From NCBI GenBank assembly GCA_913061125.1, contig CAJXUB010000001.1, positions 1 to 64,000 on the forward strand: a DNA stretch of 64,000 nucleotides, in the 5' to 3' direction. Position 1 is the stretch's first letter. The number at the start of each line of letters is the position of its first letter. Below the pieces are notes generated by a model. The model had not been told where the DNA came from. It was given only the letters and a program-made list of their open reading frames with translations, and made no database searches. This DNA comes from an uncultured Flavobacteriaceae bacterium. GTDB taxonomy: Bacteria; Bacteroidota; Bacteroidia; Flavobacteriales; Flavobacteriaceae. Made by a program: the position numbers and the translations under genes. Of this stretch, positions 1 through 8,709 are shown piece after piece.

Positions 1-52
1 ACGAGATTGTTAAACAAATATACAAAAATACTTGGTTTGTGGGTATTTTTTG

Positions 53-59
53 TACTTTG
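53..59 (+). promoter_or_regulatory. Possible promoter of the Rieske-like lipoprotein gene
   Basis: TACTTTG is a one-base-shorter form of the Bacteroidota -7 element TAnnTTTG. A TTG at 32-34 sits 18 bases upstream as a possible -33 element. The start codon follows 27 bases downstream. This is a motif match only. Confidence 0.4.
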
Positions 60-86
60 GCTTCAATAAACAAATGTTAATCCACG

Positions 87-554
87 ATGTCGAAACATCC
101 TCACAAAGTTTTAAAGTCGGTTTTTAAAAACGCATTGATTCTTTTGTATTTTGGACTACTGTCCCAAGGTTGCCAAGATGGAAATAATTATGACGAAAAC
201 TGTAATTTCTTGTTAAACGTGGGCGTGAACATTAGCTTGAATCTTAATCTTTCGCAGTACAACCAATTGAATTTCCCGAGTAATCCCGTTTATGTTCCTA
301 ATGAAGGCAATGCGGGGATTATCGTAAATAATACAGGAACGGGCTATGTGGCTTTTGATGCTGCTGATCCTAATCATGAGTTGAGCAGCTGTTCTCGATT
401 GAGCATTACGGGGTTGGAAGGGGTTAGCGGTTGTGACCAAACCCACAGATACAGTTTACTTACCGGTCAGCCCCTACAAAATCCGAATTTGCGTTGTTCC
501 CTAAAACCTTATCGTGTGGAGCGCAGCGGAAATGTATTGTATGTTACGAACTAA
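87..554 (+). CDS. Lipoprotein with a degenerate Rieske-like C-terminal half
   Basis: 155 aa. An N-terminal hydrophobic segment ends in a lipobox (LLSQGC, Cys29), so it is predicted to be an exported lipoprotein. The C-terminal half reads like the second half of a Rieske [2Fe-2S] domain: Cys116 and His120 followed by YSLLTG, then a PL..Y.V...GN.LYV ending. The two ligand boxes are not canonical (H97/C102, then C-x3-H instead of C-x-H and C-x2-H), so cluster binding is doubtful. It is a single-gene unit with its own promoter-like element and a strong terminator. Function unknown; the Rieske resemblance is my inference from spacing and motifs. Confidence 0.6.
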   Translation: MSKHPHKVLKSVFKNALILLYFGLLSQGCQDGNNYDENCNFLLNVGVNISLNLNLSQYNQLNFPSNPVYVPNEGNAGIIVNNTGTGYVAFDAADPNHELSSCSRLSITGLEGVSGCDQTHRYSLLTGQPLQNPNLRCSLKPYRVERSGNVLYVTN

Positions 555-555
555 A

Positions 556-588
556 AAACCCTACAAATGTGATGTAGGGTTTTTTTTA
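556..588. terminator. Bidirectional intrinsic terminator
   Basis: A 9-bp stem (AACCCTACA with TGTAGGGTT) is followed by a run of eight T, and on the other strand by T-rich sequence. It lies between two convergent genes and can serve both the lipoprotein gene and the TonB receptor gene ending at 608. Confidence 0.9.
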
Positions 589-607
589 ATTTTTATTTTT
601 TTTAAAT

Positions 608-2731
608 CTAAAAAATCAAGGTCATTCCCAACAAAAAATTACGAGTAGCCTGAGGATAATACCCCTGAATTTCAGTAGCCGTTGGTCCACTCCAAGTGTC
701 CAAATAGGTGTACCCACGGTCCACATATTCCAGATTAAAAAGATTGTTTACCATTGCTGTAAACACCACAGATTTAAATGCCGTTTTGATTGGAAGCGCA
801 TAACTAAAGTTTAAATCCGTAACAAAATAACTGTCCAATTTAGAGGCCTCTGTATCGGTATTACTCATGTATTGTTCGCCAACATATTTTCCAATCAGTG
901 CGGCTCTGAATTTGGTGTTTGGCACATACTCCAAGGCGTGAGTCGAAATCACATCGGGAGAAAATGCAATGTTGGTATCGCCCATATTTTGTGCCATCCC
1001 ATCACGATTAATTGTTAGATTTTGAATTTTATTTTTGCTGATTGCTACATTGGAATTCAAAGATACATTTTCTGTGAGCGACACACTGGCATCCAATTCA
1101 AGCCCCAATCGGTAACTTTTATCTACATTTTCACGAAGGTACTCACCGACGTTATCGATGGCACCGGTCAGTACCAATTGGTTGTTGTATTGCATGTAAT
1201 ACAAATTAGCATTTAAAGTAAAACCCGATGATTGATGACGCCAGCCCAATTCGAAATCATTTAGGGTTTCGGATTTGACCTCGGCAGCATTGCTTTCAAA
1301 GTCGTTTCGGTTGGGCTCTTTATTGGCGCGCGCATAGGAGGTATACAGGCTGTTGTTGTCGTTTATTTCATATGTAAATCCTAATTTTGGATTAAAAAAA
1401 TTAAATTTTTCATCCACATCAATAGGTGTTCTGTTGGATGTCAACCCGGTAGTGGTGTAAGCTACAAATCGTCCTTGAAGGTCCACAAACGCTTGGATTT
1501 TTCCAGAGAGTCGAAAAGTTGCTTTTGAAAATACACTAAAATCGGACTTGTCCGAAATGCTTAGATAATAGCGGTCTCGGATGTTTGTTCCATCAGCCAA
1601 ATCGCTACCCCATATAATTTCACCATAGTGGTCGTTGGTATAATCGCTGTAGGAAATTCCCGAAATAAGTTCAAACCCATTTTTTTGATAGGTTCCATTA
1701 GCATTGACCACGTAAAAATGATTGTCCAACCACCGCCGAACGATAACATCGCTCCCATCATTAATAAGGTTATTGTAGGCCGCAGCACTGCGGTCGTCTT
1801 TGAATTGTTCGAAATACCCTTTACCTCTTGTGTAATTTAGACCAATATTGGTGGCCCAATTTGAATTTAACGTTTCATTCCAATGCAATTGATAATGATC
1901 TTGCCAATAATTGTCCGTTTCATTATCGTAGGTATAGGGGTTTTGGGTGCGGTCTTCTTGAAGTTGGTTTTGACTTAACCCATACCAAGCTTGATAGGTT
2001 TGTTCTTTGCCGCCAAACGTGATGGCTTTTACAAACGTATTGTCATCCACATAATTTCCTTGCAAGTAATACGACTTTAAATCGGTAAACGCACGATCGA
2101 CATAACCGTCGGAATAAATTTTGGATAATCGTCCAGAAAATTCAAAATTATCATGAATCAATCCGGTTGTAAATTTCACACTGTGTTTTCTGGTCCCAAA
2201 AGAGCCAAACGAATTGGCAATTTGCCCACCAGGGTCTTTAGAAACGGCATCGGTCAAAATGTTTAAACTTGCTCCAAAAGCCCCAGAGCCGTTGGTGGAA
2301 GTTCCCACACCACGCTGCAGCTGCAAACTTTCAACTGATGAGGCAAAATCACCGAGGTTGACCCAAAATGTACCTTGACTTTCGGAATCGTTGTATGGAA
2401 TCCCGTTAATGGTTACATTGACACGAGTGGCATCCGATCCCCGAACACGAAGATAGGTATAGCCAATACCCGCCCCTGCATCTGAAGAAGAGACTACTGA
2501 GGGCAAATAGTTAAGCAGCACAGGAATATCTTGCCCCAAGTTTCGTTTTTGAATTTCTTCTTTAGAAACGTTAGAATGTGTGATGGGCGCATTGGGTTTC
2601 ACTCGAACTGCTTTAACCAAAACCTCATCGAGATTTTGGGTGGCAGTTGAATCTTGAGTTTGATTGTTTTGGGCAAAAAGTGAAGCGTTGGCAGTCACGA
2701 TAAGCACCAAATAAAGAATGTAGTTTTTCAT
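608..2731 (-). CDS. TonB-dependent outer-membrane receptor, probably for thiamine
   Basis: 707 aa. A signal peptide (residues 1-21, ending LFAQ) is followed by a plug domain of about residues 45-165 (LRVRGSDATRVNVTINGIPYND and LQLQRGVGTSTNGSGAFGA regions) and a C-terminal 22-strand-type barrel ending in the aromatic residues LIF. It imports a substrate across the outer membrane with TonB energy. The substrate is inferred from the TPP riboswitch in its 5' leader, which makes thiamine or a thiamine phosphate the best guess. The PnuC-type transporter gene 2.3 kb upstream on the same strand is a plausible inner-membrane partner. It is transcribed from its own promoter rather than by read-through alone. 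Confidence 0.9.
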   Translation of the reverse strand: MKNYILYLVLIVTANASLFAQNNQTQDSTATQNLDEVLVKAVRVKPNAPITHSNVSKEEIQKRNLGQDIPVLLNYLPSVVSSSDAGAGIGYTYLRVRGSDATRVNVTINGIPYNDSESQGTFWVNLGDFASSVESLQLQRGVGTSTNGSGAFGASLNILTDAVSKDPGGQIANSFGSFGTRKHSVKFTTGLIHDNFEFSGRLSKIYSDGYVDRAFTDLKSYYLQGNYVDDNTFVKAITFGGKEQTYQAWYGLSQNQLQEDRTQNPYTYDNETDNYWQDHYQLHWNETLNSNWATNIGLNYTRGKGYFEQFKDDRSAAAYNNLINDGSDVIVRRWLDNHFYVVNANGTYQKNGFELISGISYSDYTNDHYGEIIWGSDLADGTNIRDRYYLSISDKSDFSVFSKATFRLSGKIQAFVDLQGRFVAYTTTGLTSNRTPIDVDEKFNFFNPKLGFTYEINDNNSLYTSYARANKEPNRNDFESNAAEVKSETLNDFELGWRHQSSGFTLNANLYYMQYNNQLVLTGAIDNVGEYLRENVDKSYRLGLELDASVSLTENVSLNSNVAISKNKIQNLTINRDGMAQNMGDTNIAFSPDVISTHALEYVPNTKFRAALIGKYVGEQYMSNTDTEASKLDSYFVTDLNFSYALPIKTAFKSVVFTAMVNNLFNLEYVDRGYTYLDTWSGPTATEIQGYYPQATRNFLLGMTLIF

Positions 2732-2796
2732 ACGATTTTTAAATAATCGAATAAAAAGAGGTCATTATTCTTTGTTGTAAATTGATTTTCAAAATA

Positions 2797-2814
2797 CTGA
2801 AGAAATTTCTTCAG
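2797..2814 (-). promoter_or_regulatory. Perfect 18-nt palindrome after the TPP aptamer
   Basis: CTGAAGAAATTTCTTCAG forms a 6-9 bp hairpin immediately 3' of the aptamer in the leader of the TonB receptor gene. No U-tract follows, so it is not a standard intrinsic terminator. It may belong to the riboswitch expression platform; this is inference from position. Confidence 0.45.
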
Positions 2815-2890
2815 CGATTTCCCTAAACAGCATTACCTGTTCTAGGTTCAATGGGTGTGATCTCAGCCTTGCGGCACCCCTTTATTGAGA
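2815..2890 (-). promoter_or_regulatory. TPP (thiamine pyrophosphate) riboswitch
   Basis: Read on the minus strand, the conserved THI-element blocks occur in order: GGGGTGCC, GGCTGAGATCACACCC, TTGAACCT, ACAGGTAATGCTG and GGGAA. These are the diagnostic sequences of the TPP aptamer. It lies between a strong promoter (2897-2928) and the TonB receptor start codon at 2731. By family knowledge it should repress the receptor when intracellular TPP is high. The expression platform is not obvious; an 18-nt palindrome follows the aptamer. Confidence 0.97.
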
Positions 2891-2896
2891 ACATGG

Positions 2897-2928
2897 CAAA
2901 GTTACATCAGAAAATTAAACCCCTCAAA
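2897..2928 (-). promoter_or_regulatory. Promoter of the TPP riboswitch/TonB receptor unit
   Basis: On the minus strand TTTG (2928-2925) is separated by exactly 20 bases from TAACTTTG (2904-2897). This is a perfect match to the Bacteroidota housekeeping consensus TTTG-N19-21-TAnnTTTG. Transcription would start at about 2890, at the 5' edge of the TPP aptamer. Confidence 0.85.
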
Positions 2929-2943
2929 AAAAATTTAGACTTT

Positions 2944-4497
2944 TTAGGGTTCCAATTGATGTTGTGCTTTGAGCAAGTCACCGGCTTTTTTGACAGGATT
3001 AAAAGTCGAGAGTGGAACTTCCACAAAAACCGTATTCCAAAGGGCCATACCGCCATTCCACAGCCCTGGACGCTCAAGCGTTTTTAGCTTTTTGCCGTAT
3101 TTATTTTTGATGGCCACAAAGTGTGCTTTGGCATCAACAAATGATTCCAAATTGAAATTCTCCCCTTTATAATTTTTAACCCCACAAACAATATCAACAG
3201 GATTGAAATGTGTGGCCGATTCCAGAATGCCCTTTTGTTGGCTGGATGTTGTATCAATTTGATTCATCTCTATAATCTGTAAACTCAACTCCCCGTTTTC
3301 TTTTTTTACCCAAAATGGACCACCACCGGGCTCTCCTTCGTTTTTTACCATACCACAAACTCGAATGGGACGGTGAATTCTGGTTTTTAAATAGTCTATT
3401 TTGAAACGGTTGGCGTATTTCTCAAATTCCGGAGAGATGTAGACATTTAATTGTTTAGACAAAAAATTAGCGATACGAGTTATGCGGTCTTCCGAAATTT
3501 CATTTTGATCCAATTCATGGGCAAAAGTGAAGGCCTCGGCCTGAAGTTTTAACAGTGCCCCTGCCAATACTTTTTTGTGAAATACCACACAATCCAAATA
3601 TTGTTCCATCACCACATTATCGATGTTTTTTATAAAAATTAAATCGGCCTCAAGGGCATTTAAATTTTTAATGAGTGCCCCGTGGCCAGATGGTCTAAAT
3701 AACAGCTTTCCATCTAACTTGAAAGGGGTGTTGTCCATCTTAACTGCGAGGGTGTCGGTTTTGGGGTCTTGAAATGAATACGAAATCTTAAAGGTGGTAT
3801 TGGTTTTAGTTTCCACAATGGTTCTTATTGCCTCAAAATGTTCCAAAAATTGCTGGTGATGGGGTTTTGAAACCGTAAAATGAAGTGTTGAAGTTCCATT
3901 AATTTTGGCATATCGACTGGCCTCAACCAAATGTTCCTCAAATGCTGTTGTGATATGAGTTTTGTAGTTGTGAAAAGGCAGTAGCCCTTTGGGATAATGG
4001 CCAAAATTGAACGCCTCTTCGCCCAAAAGCAATTGGACAAAAATGTATCGCCTTTGATCAATTGGCATTGATTTATAATCGGGATATTGGTCTTTTAGCG
4101 TCTCGAAAACCTGATCGTGGAAAGGTAATTTTTCGACAGTCACAAAGAATAAAAATAAATCTAAACTGCGTGTTCTATTGACATAAGAATTTATAGTTTC
4201 CTTAGTCAAATCGTAATGTTCTAAAAATTGATATAAACTTTTAAACATACGAGAGGCAGCCCCTGAAGCCGGTACAAATTTTACTACAGACAAGTTGATG
4301 GAAGTCGTGTCATAATACTTGGAAAATTCGTGGCGCTCTTCGTCCGAAAATTGAACAATCCCATCTCCGACGGTGGCTGGTGCAGTGAGCTGAACACGTT
4401 GGGTGTTTTTAGTAAAATAAGCCAACTGACTTTCGATAGTTTTTACATCTAGTCCTTGATCCTGAATCTGTTTTATCTCTTTTTTGGTAAAATTCAA
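2944..4497 (-). CDS. DUF4301 family protein
   Basis: 517 aa, soluble, with no signal peptide. It resembles the DUF4301 family, which is conserved in Bacteroidota and has no known function. Notable stretches are FVPASGAASRMFKSL near the N terminus, RPSGHGALIKNLN in the middle and CGMVKNEGEPGGGPFW. The Gly/Arg/Lys-rich first stretch resembles a nucleotidyltransferase-type substrate loop, which is only a suggestion. The start is TTG, overlapping the stop of the NadR-like gene as TTGA, so the two are translationally coupled. The operon is phosphopantetheinyl transferase, PnuC, NadR-like ATPase, DUF4301, followed by the TPP-controlled TonB receptor, which hints at a role in vitamin salvage. Confidence 0.8.
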   Translation of the reverse strand: MNFTKKEIKQIQDQGLDVKTIESQLAYFTKNTQRVQLTAPATVGDGIVQFSDEERHEFSKYYDTTSINLSVVKFVPASGAASRMFKSLYQFLEHYDLTKETINSYVNRTRSLDLFLFFVTVEKLPFHDQVFETLKDQYPDYKSMPIDQRRYIFVQLLLGEEAFNFGHYPKGLLPFHNYKTHITTAFEEHLVEASRYAKINGTSTLHFTVSKPHHQQFLEHFEAIRTIVETKTNTTFKISYSFQDPKTDTLAVKMDNTPFKLDGKLLFRPSGHGALIKNLNALEADLIFIKNIDNVVMEQYLDCVVFHKKVLAGALLKLQAEAFTFAHELDQNEISEDRITRIANFLSKQLNVYISPEFEKYANRFKIDYLKTRIHRPIRVCGMVKNEGEPGGGPFWVKKENGELSLQIIEMNQIDTTSSQQKGILESATHFNPVDIVCGVKNYKGENFNLESFVDAKAHFVAIKNKYGKKLKTLERPGLWNGGMALWNTVFVEVPLSTFNPVKKAGDLLKAQHQLEP

Positions 4498-5063
4498 ATT
4501 GTTGGTTTTATAAGTTGGTCAATGTGTTGTTTGGCCGTTTTAAATCGATGGTTTTTACTGCCATTTAATTTAACATACGGACGTTGGTGTAGCTTGAGGG
4601 CTGCTTCAAATGCGTTAAACATGAGTTCTCTTTCGTCGGGTTTGTCGCGCAAATCGTCGGCCACCCAAGGAACGTCAATATCGCACAAAAAGTATAAATC
4701 GTAAGAATTTTTTTTTGCAGATGCCCTAATCGAAGGGTCGCAATACCCGTCGTAATATACTTCTGAATACACCTGTGTTTGTAATAAATCGGTATCACAA
4801 ATCAAAACTTTATTGGCCAACTGTGCCAGTTCATTTTCCAACTTCATCTGACCCTCTGCGATAGGGATCAGATCCTCCTTCGCGCAAGTTTGCCGTTTGT
4901 GGTTCCATTTGTGTTGCAGAAATTCGCGAGCATATTCTGGCACAAAGGTGGTTTGGTAATGCTTTGCCAATGCTTCTGTTAAGGTTGATTTCCCTGTTGA
5001 TTCTGGACCAAAAAGCACTACTTTGATGCAGTCTGATGGGTGCTGATTAAACGTGTTTTCCAT
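4494..5063 (-). CDS. NadR-like P-loop ATPase/kinase
   Basis: 189 aa. Walker A motif GPESTGKST at residues 19-27, followed by FVPEYAREF, as in the ribosylnicotinamide-kinase half of NadR. A later LICDTDLLQTQVY segment fits the kinase's substrate-binding region. The adenylyltransferase domain of full NadR is absent. It is expected to phosphorylate the vitamin imported by the neighbouring PnuC-type transporter: nicotinamide riboside by family, thiamine by genomic context. I chose the ATG at 5063 because upstream in-frame sequence lies within pnuC and is not conserved-looking. The gene overlaps the end of pnuC by 46 bases and the start of the DUF4301 gene by 4. Confidence 0.85.
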   Translation of the reverse strand: MENTFNQHPSDCIKVVLFGPESTGKSTLTEALAKHYQTTFVPEYAREFLQHKWNHKRQTCAKEDLIPIAEGQMKLENELAQLANKVLICDTDLLQTQVYSEVYYDGYCDPSIRASAKKNSYDLYFLCDIDVPWVADDLRDKPDERELMFNAFEAALKLHQRPYVKLNGSKNHRFKTAKQHIDQLIKPTI

Positions 5064-5653
5064 AGAAAATAGCCTTGTATGGCTAGTGTTAAAAATACTA
5101 TAAATTGAAGACCAGAAAATCCGAGTCCTTTTACAAAGTACAAAGGTATGGAGATTATATTTCCTACAATCCAAAACAACCAATGTTCTATTTTTTTGTG
5201 AGCCATCAGCCACATGGCCGCAAAGAAAATTCCCGTCGTAAAAGTGTCAAAATAATCGGTCAATTGATTAAATCTGTCAAAATATAAATAAACCAAAATT
5301 ACAAAAAGGGCGGTGGTAGAAAATATAAGCAACGCATTGGTCCAATCTTTTGACGAGGCGGTTGAAATCGCGATGGCTTGCCCTATCGTGCTATGGCGCC
5401 ATACGTACCAACCGTACAAGCTCATCATGGTGTAATAGGTATTGATTATGACATCCCCATAAAGCGTATATTGAACACAAATGTACACATATAACGCCGT
5501 ACTGATAATTCCGGTAGGGAACACTAAAATATTCTCTTTTTTGGCATACCAAACGCTAAGTATCCCCAAAACAACTGCAGTAATTTCAAGAACGATATTT
5601 AGTAAACTGGCCGAGGTGTATGGTGCTAAAAAAAAATCAAAAATATCATTCAT
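5018..5653 (-). CDS. pnuC: PnuC-family vitamin transporter (nicotinamide riboside or thiamine)
   Basis: 211 aa, with about seven hydrophobic segments. The family signature is visible as LSVWYAKKENILVFPTGIIS and later SLYGWYVW. PnuC proteins are inner-membrane facilitators that rely on a cytosolic kinase to trap the vitamin; the overlapping downstream gene encodes a NadR-like kinase. Subfamily assignment to nicotinamide riboside or thiamine (PnuT) cannot be made by eye. The nearby TPP riboswitch on a TonB receptor gene favours thiamine. The start at 5653 lies 2 bases after the stop of the phosphopantetheinyl transferase gene. Confidence 0.9.
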   Translation of the reverse strand: MNDIFDFFLAPYTSASLLNIVLEITAVVLGILSVWYAKKENILVFPTGIISTALYVYICVQYTLYGDVIINTYYTMMSLYGWYVWRHSTIGQAIAISTASSKDWTNALLIFSTTALFVILVYLYFDRFNQLTDYFDTFTTGIFFAAMWLMAHKKIEHWLFWIVGNIISIPLYFVKGLGFSGLQFIVFLTLAIQGYFLWKTRLISTHQTASK

Positions 5654-5655
5654 GA

Positions 5656-6279
5656 TTATGGAGTTGTAATTGCGCAGGAATATTCTTCAATTTCAATAAA
5701 AGTTGTGCGATAGCACCGCCGTAAGTCACCGTCCAAAACCCACGACAGGGTGGCGTCTTGTTGGCCAAAAGGAATCACCAAAAATTGGTTTTTGAAAGAG
5801 ATTCCCGACTTTGAATACAATTTGTACAACGCCTCTTTGGCACACCAAATCCGTGTTAATTTTTGGCTGTAATCGCTATCATTTTGATTTAAATAACACG
5901 TTTCATACCCCACAAATTTGGATTGTACTTTGGCTAATTTATCGCTGTATTTTTCAAGATCAATCCCAATAGGATTAGGGCTAATGGCCACTGCAGCAAA
6001 TGCTTTTGAATGGGTGATTGAGATAGAATTTCCATCACTTAGATAGGGCTTCCCATTGGCATTATATTTCAAATCTATATCGGCATAGCCCAATGTTTTC
6101 AATAGTAAACGAACACTCAAAAATTCGCGCTGATGCTGTTCACTTTTCATTGCATTTACCCTGATTTGATTCTGATTTGTAAGATCAATTTGAGTAAAAA
6201 GCACGTCCAGCGGTTCTGAGATGCGCCATATTTTAACAATAGTTTGTGAATTTACTTCTATGGTTTTAAAAAGTGGCAT
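5656..6279 (-). CDS. 4'-phosphopantetheinyl transferase (Sfp type)
   Basis: 207 aa. Transfers 4'-phosphopantetheine from CoA to acyl carrier proteins. The two diagnostic motifs are present: GIDLE at residues 105-109 (Mg ligands) and WCAKEALYK at 145-153. The size fits the Sfp/EntD-like group. It is the first gene of a tightly packed operon with pnuC, the NadR-like gene and DUF4301. It is divergent from ahcY with about 106 bases between the two start codons. Confidence 0.9.
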   Translation of the reverse strand: MPLFKTIEVNSQTIVKIWRISEPLDVLFTQIDLTNQNQIRVNAMKSEQHQREFLSVRLLLKTLGYADIDLKYNANGKPYLSDGNSISITHSKAFAAVAISPNPIGIDLEKYSDKLAKVQSKFVGYETCYLNQNDSDYSQKLTRIWCAKEALYKLYSKSGISFKNQFLVIPFGQQDATLSWVLDGDLRRCYRTTFIEIEEYSCAITTP

Positions 6280-6301
6280 AGGGCGTTTAAAAGTTAATAC
6301 C

Positions 6302-6309
6302 TATCTTTG
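6302..6309 (+). promoter_or_regulatory. Probable -7 promoter element of ahcY
   Basis: TATCTTTG matches TAnnTTTG exactly, 76 bases before the ahcY start. No good TTG is seen at the expected -33 position, so the promoter call rests on the -7 element alone. Confidence 0.5.
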
Positions 6310-6385
6310 CAAAGAAAATAAATCATGATCGAATGATCATCATTTTAACGTGTTATTACTGAAATAAATCTCAAATTATACAATT

Positions 6386-7702
6386 ATGAGTGTGAAAACC
6401 ACCCCCTATGTTCCCTTCAAAGTTAAAGACATGACTTTAGCCGAGTGGGGACGCAAAGAAATTGAACTTGCTGAAGCCGAAATGCCAGGCCTAATGAGTC
6501 TTCGCCAAGAATACAAGGACAGTCAGCCCTTAAAAGGCGCTCGAATAGCGGGTTGCCTTCACATGACCATTCAAACGGCAGTCCTGATCGAAACCCTAGT
6601 GGCTCTTGGTGCAGAAGTAACTTGGAGTTCTTGTAATATTTTTTCGACCCAAGACCAAGCAGCTGCCGCCGTCGCAGCAGCAGGAATTCCGGTGTATGCC
6701 TGGAAAGGGATGAATGAGGAGGAGTTCAATTGGTGTATCGAACAAACGTTATTTTTCGGCGAAGACCGAAAACCTTTAAATATGATTTTGGATGATGGTG
6801 GAGATTTAACCAACATGGTTTTCGATCAATACCCTGAACTCATTTCTGGAATTAATGGGTTAAGCGAAGAAACAACAACGGGCGTTCATCGCCTTTATGA
6901 GCGCATGAAAAACGGAACGTTAGCCATGCCAGCCATTAATGTGAACGACTCTGTCACTAAAAGTAAATTTGACAACAAATACGGTTGTAAAGAGAGTGCT
7001 GTGGACGCTGTTCGCCGTGCAACTGACACCATGCTTGCCGGAAAACGTGTTGTCGTGTGTGGCTATGGCGATGTCGGCAAAGGAACTGCAGCTTCTTTTC
7101 GGGGGGCAGGAAGTATTGTTACGGTAACGGAAATTGACCCCATTTGTGCCTTGCAAGCGGCCATGGATGGTTTTGAAGTAAAACAACTGGAAACTGTTCT
7201 TCCAGTCACTGATATCGTGGTAACTGCCACAGGAAACAAAGACATTGTTCGGGCAGAACATTTTGAAGCCATGAAAGACAAAACCATTGTTTGTAATATT
7301 GGTCACTTTGACAATGAAATCGATATGGCTTGGCTGAATGAACACTACGGCCATACCAAAGACGAAATTAAAGCCCAAGTGGACAAATACTCTGTTCGCG
7401 GGAACGATATTATAATATTGGCAGAAGGACGACTGGTCAACTTAGGTTGTGCCACAGGCCACCCAAGTTTTGTGATGAGCAATTCGTTTACCAATCAAGT
7501 ACTGGCTCAAATGGAACTTTGGAATAATAATGAGGCCTATCAGAACAAAGTCTACATGCTTCCAAAGCATTTGGATGAAAAAGTTGCCAAACTTCATTTG
7601 GAAAAAATTGGGGTTGAACTCACGCAATTGGATCAAGATCAAGCAGACTATATTGGAGTAAAGCCCGAAGGGCCTTTTAAGCCAGACTATTACCGATACT
7701 AG
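6386..7702 (+). CDS. ahcY: Adenosylhomocysteinase
   Basis: 438 aa. Hydrolyses S-adenosylhomocysteine to adenosine and homocysteine, clearing the inhibitor made by SAM-dependent methylation. The NAD-binding glycine loop [17 protein letters not shown] starts at about residue 225. The substrate-domain segment [20 protein letters not shown] and the C-terminal KPDYYRY ending are typical, and full length is present. It is a single-gene unit with a -7 promoter element and a strong terminator. It works in the same methyl cycle as metK at 44.5 kb. Confidence 0.98.
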   Translation: MSVKTTPYVPFKVKDMTLAEWGRKEIELAEAEMPGLMSLRQEYKDSQPLKGARIAGCLHMTIQTAVLIETLVALGAEVTWSSCNIFSTQDQAAAAVAAAGIPVYAWKGMNEEEFNWCIEQTLFFGEDRKPLNMILDDGGDLTNMVFDQYPELISGINGLSEETTTGVHRLYERMKNGTLAMPAINVNDSVTKSKFDNKYGCKESAVDAVRRATDTMLAGKRVVVCGYGDVGKGTAASFRGAGSIVTVTEIDPICALQAAMDGFEVKQLETVLPVTDIVVTATGNKDIVRAEHFEAMKDKTIVCNIGHFDNEIDMAWLNEHYGHTKDEIKAQVDKYSVRGNDIIILAEGRLVNLGCATGHPSFVMSNSFTNQVLAQMELWNNNEAYQNKVYMLPKHLDEKVAKLHLEKIGVELTQLDQDQADYIGVKPEGPFKPDYYRY

Positions 7703-7712
7703 ACCGTAATTT

Positions 7713-7747
7713 AAAAAAAAGCCAAAGTTAAACTTTGGCTTTTTTTA
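7713..7747 (+). terminator. Intrinsic terminator of ahcY
   Basis: A perfect hairpin, AAGCCAAAGT / ACTTTGGCTT, is followed by a T7 run, 11 bases after the stop codon. Confidence 0.93.
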
Positions 7748-7768
7748 TATACTGAAACGAATAACACA

Positions 7769-8278
7769 ATGACATTCTGCCATGCCACTCCTCACGATTT
7801 AAGCGGTATCATGTCCATCATTTATGATGCTCAAAAGCTATTGGCCAACCAACATATCGACCAATGGCAAAACGGCTACCCTAGCGAGAGTGTTATTCTT
7901 CAGGACATCAAAAACAACGAATGTTATGTCCTAAAATCTGAACAAAACAAACTTTTGGCAACAGCCATGTTTTCCACCAGAAGGGAACCAACCTATTCCA
8001 ACATCGTGGGCCAATGGCGGACCGAGTCTAATGCTAAATATGGCGTTATTCATCGTATGGCGGTGGCCGAAAATCAACGAGGAAAAGGGCTGGCAAAACT
8101 TATTTTTGCACGTTGTGAACAACACCTTTTGCGAGATCAAATTACGAGCATGCGGATTGATACCCATGAAGGTAATCTTGCCATGCAACAGCTGCTTAAA
8201 CAGCTAAATTATTGCTATTGTGGTGTTATTTACCTTCTCAATGGAGACAAGCGGTTGGCTTTTGAAAAAATCTTTTAA
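7769..8278 (+). CDS. GNAT family N-acetyltransferase
   Basis: 169 aa, one GNAT domain. The acetyl-CoA-binding loop is AENQRGKGLAKLIF at about residues 111-124, preceded by the strand VIHRMAV. The C-terminal part, with THEGNLAMQQLLKQLNYCYCG, is typical of the fold. The acceptor substrate cannot be predicted. It stands alone between two strong terminators. Confidence 0.85.
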   Translation: MTFCHATPHDLSGIMSIIYDAQKLLANQHIDQWQNGYPSESVILQDIKNNECYVLKSEQNKLLATAMFSTRREPTYSNIVGQWRTESNAKYGVIHRMAVAENQRGKGLAKLIFARCEQHLLRDQITSMRIDTHEGNLAMQQLLKQLNYCYCGVIYLLNGDKRLAFEKIF

Positions 8279-8372
8279 GAGTAACAACAAAGCAGATCAC
8301 TACTATGGTATTGAATGGCGGGGTGGCCCAAATAGAGAGCTTAATAGGGCTTTGATTAAAATTTGCAGCTAC

Positions 8373-8408
8373 AAAAAAAGGCCGAACAATCGTTCGGCCT
8401 TTTTTTGT
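8373..8408. terminator. Bidirectional intrinsic terminator
   Basis: The GC-rich stem AAAGGCCGAAC / GTTCGGCCTTT has A7 on one side and T7 on the other. It sits between the convergent GNAT gene and rpmA and can stop both. Confidence 0.93.
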
Positions 8409-8423
8409 TTTGTTTGTTTTGAA

Positions 8424-8684
8424 TTAGGCTTCAAAAGGAACAACAGAAACATACGATTTGTTGTTCTTTTTCTTTTCAAATTTAACAATCCCATCCACTT
8501 TAGCATGAAGGGTGTGATCTTTTCCGGCATAGACATTATCACCTGGATTGTGTGCAGTACCGCGTTGTCTAACAATGATGTTTCCAGCCACAGCAGCCTG
8601 TCCACCGAAAATTTTTACGCCAAGGCGTTTCGATTCTGACTCTCTACCGTTTTTCGAACTTCCGACTCCTTTTTTATGTGCCAT
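8424..8684 (-). CDS. rpmA: 50S ribosomal protein L27
   Basis: 86 aa. Starts [22 protein letters not shown], the highly conserved L27 N terminus that reaches the peptidyl-transferase centre. There is no N-terminal leader of the Firmicutes type, so no processing is expected. It is the second gene of the rplU-rpmA operon. Confidence 0.98.
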   Translation of the reverse strand: MAHKKGVGSSKNGRESESKRLGVKIFGGQAAVAGNIIVRQRGTAHNPGDNVYAGKDHTLHAKVDGIVKFEKKKNNKSYVSVVPFEA

Positions 8685-8709
8685 TTTTTGTCGATTTAAA
8701 TGTTATGGT

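Noticed and set aside
2797..2814. The palindrome after the TPP aptamer as an intrinsic terminator.
   Set aside because: No U-tract follows; kept only as a possible part of the expression platform.
6324..6342. Inverted repeat ATGATC / GATCAT in the ahcY leader.
   Set aside because: Only 6 bp with a 4-base spacer in AT-rich DNA; no fit to an SAH or other riboswitch.
6920..7378. Antisense open frame of 152 codons within ahcY.
   Set aside because: A shadow of the highly conserved ahcY coding sequence with no motif or start signal.
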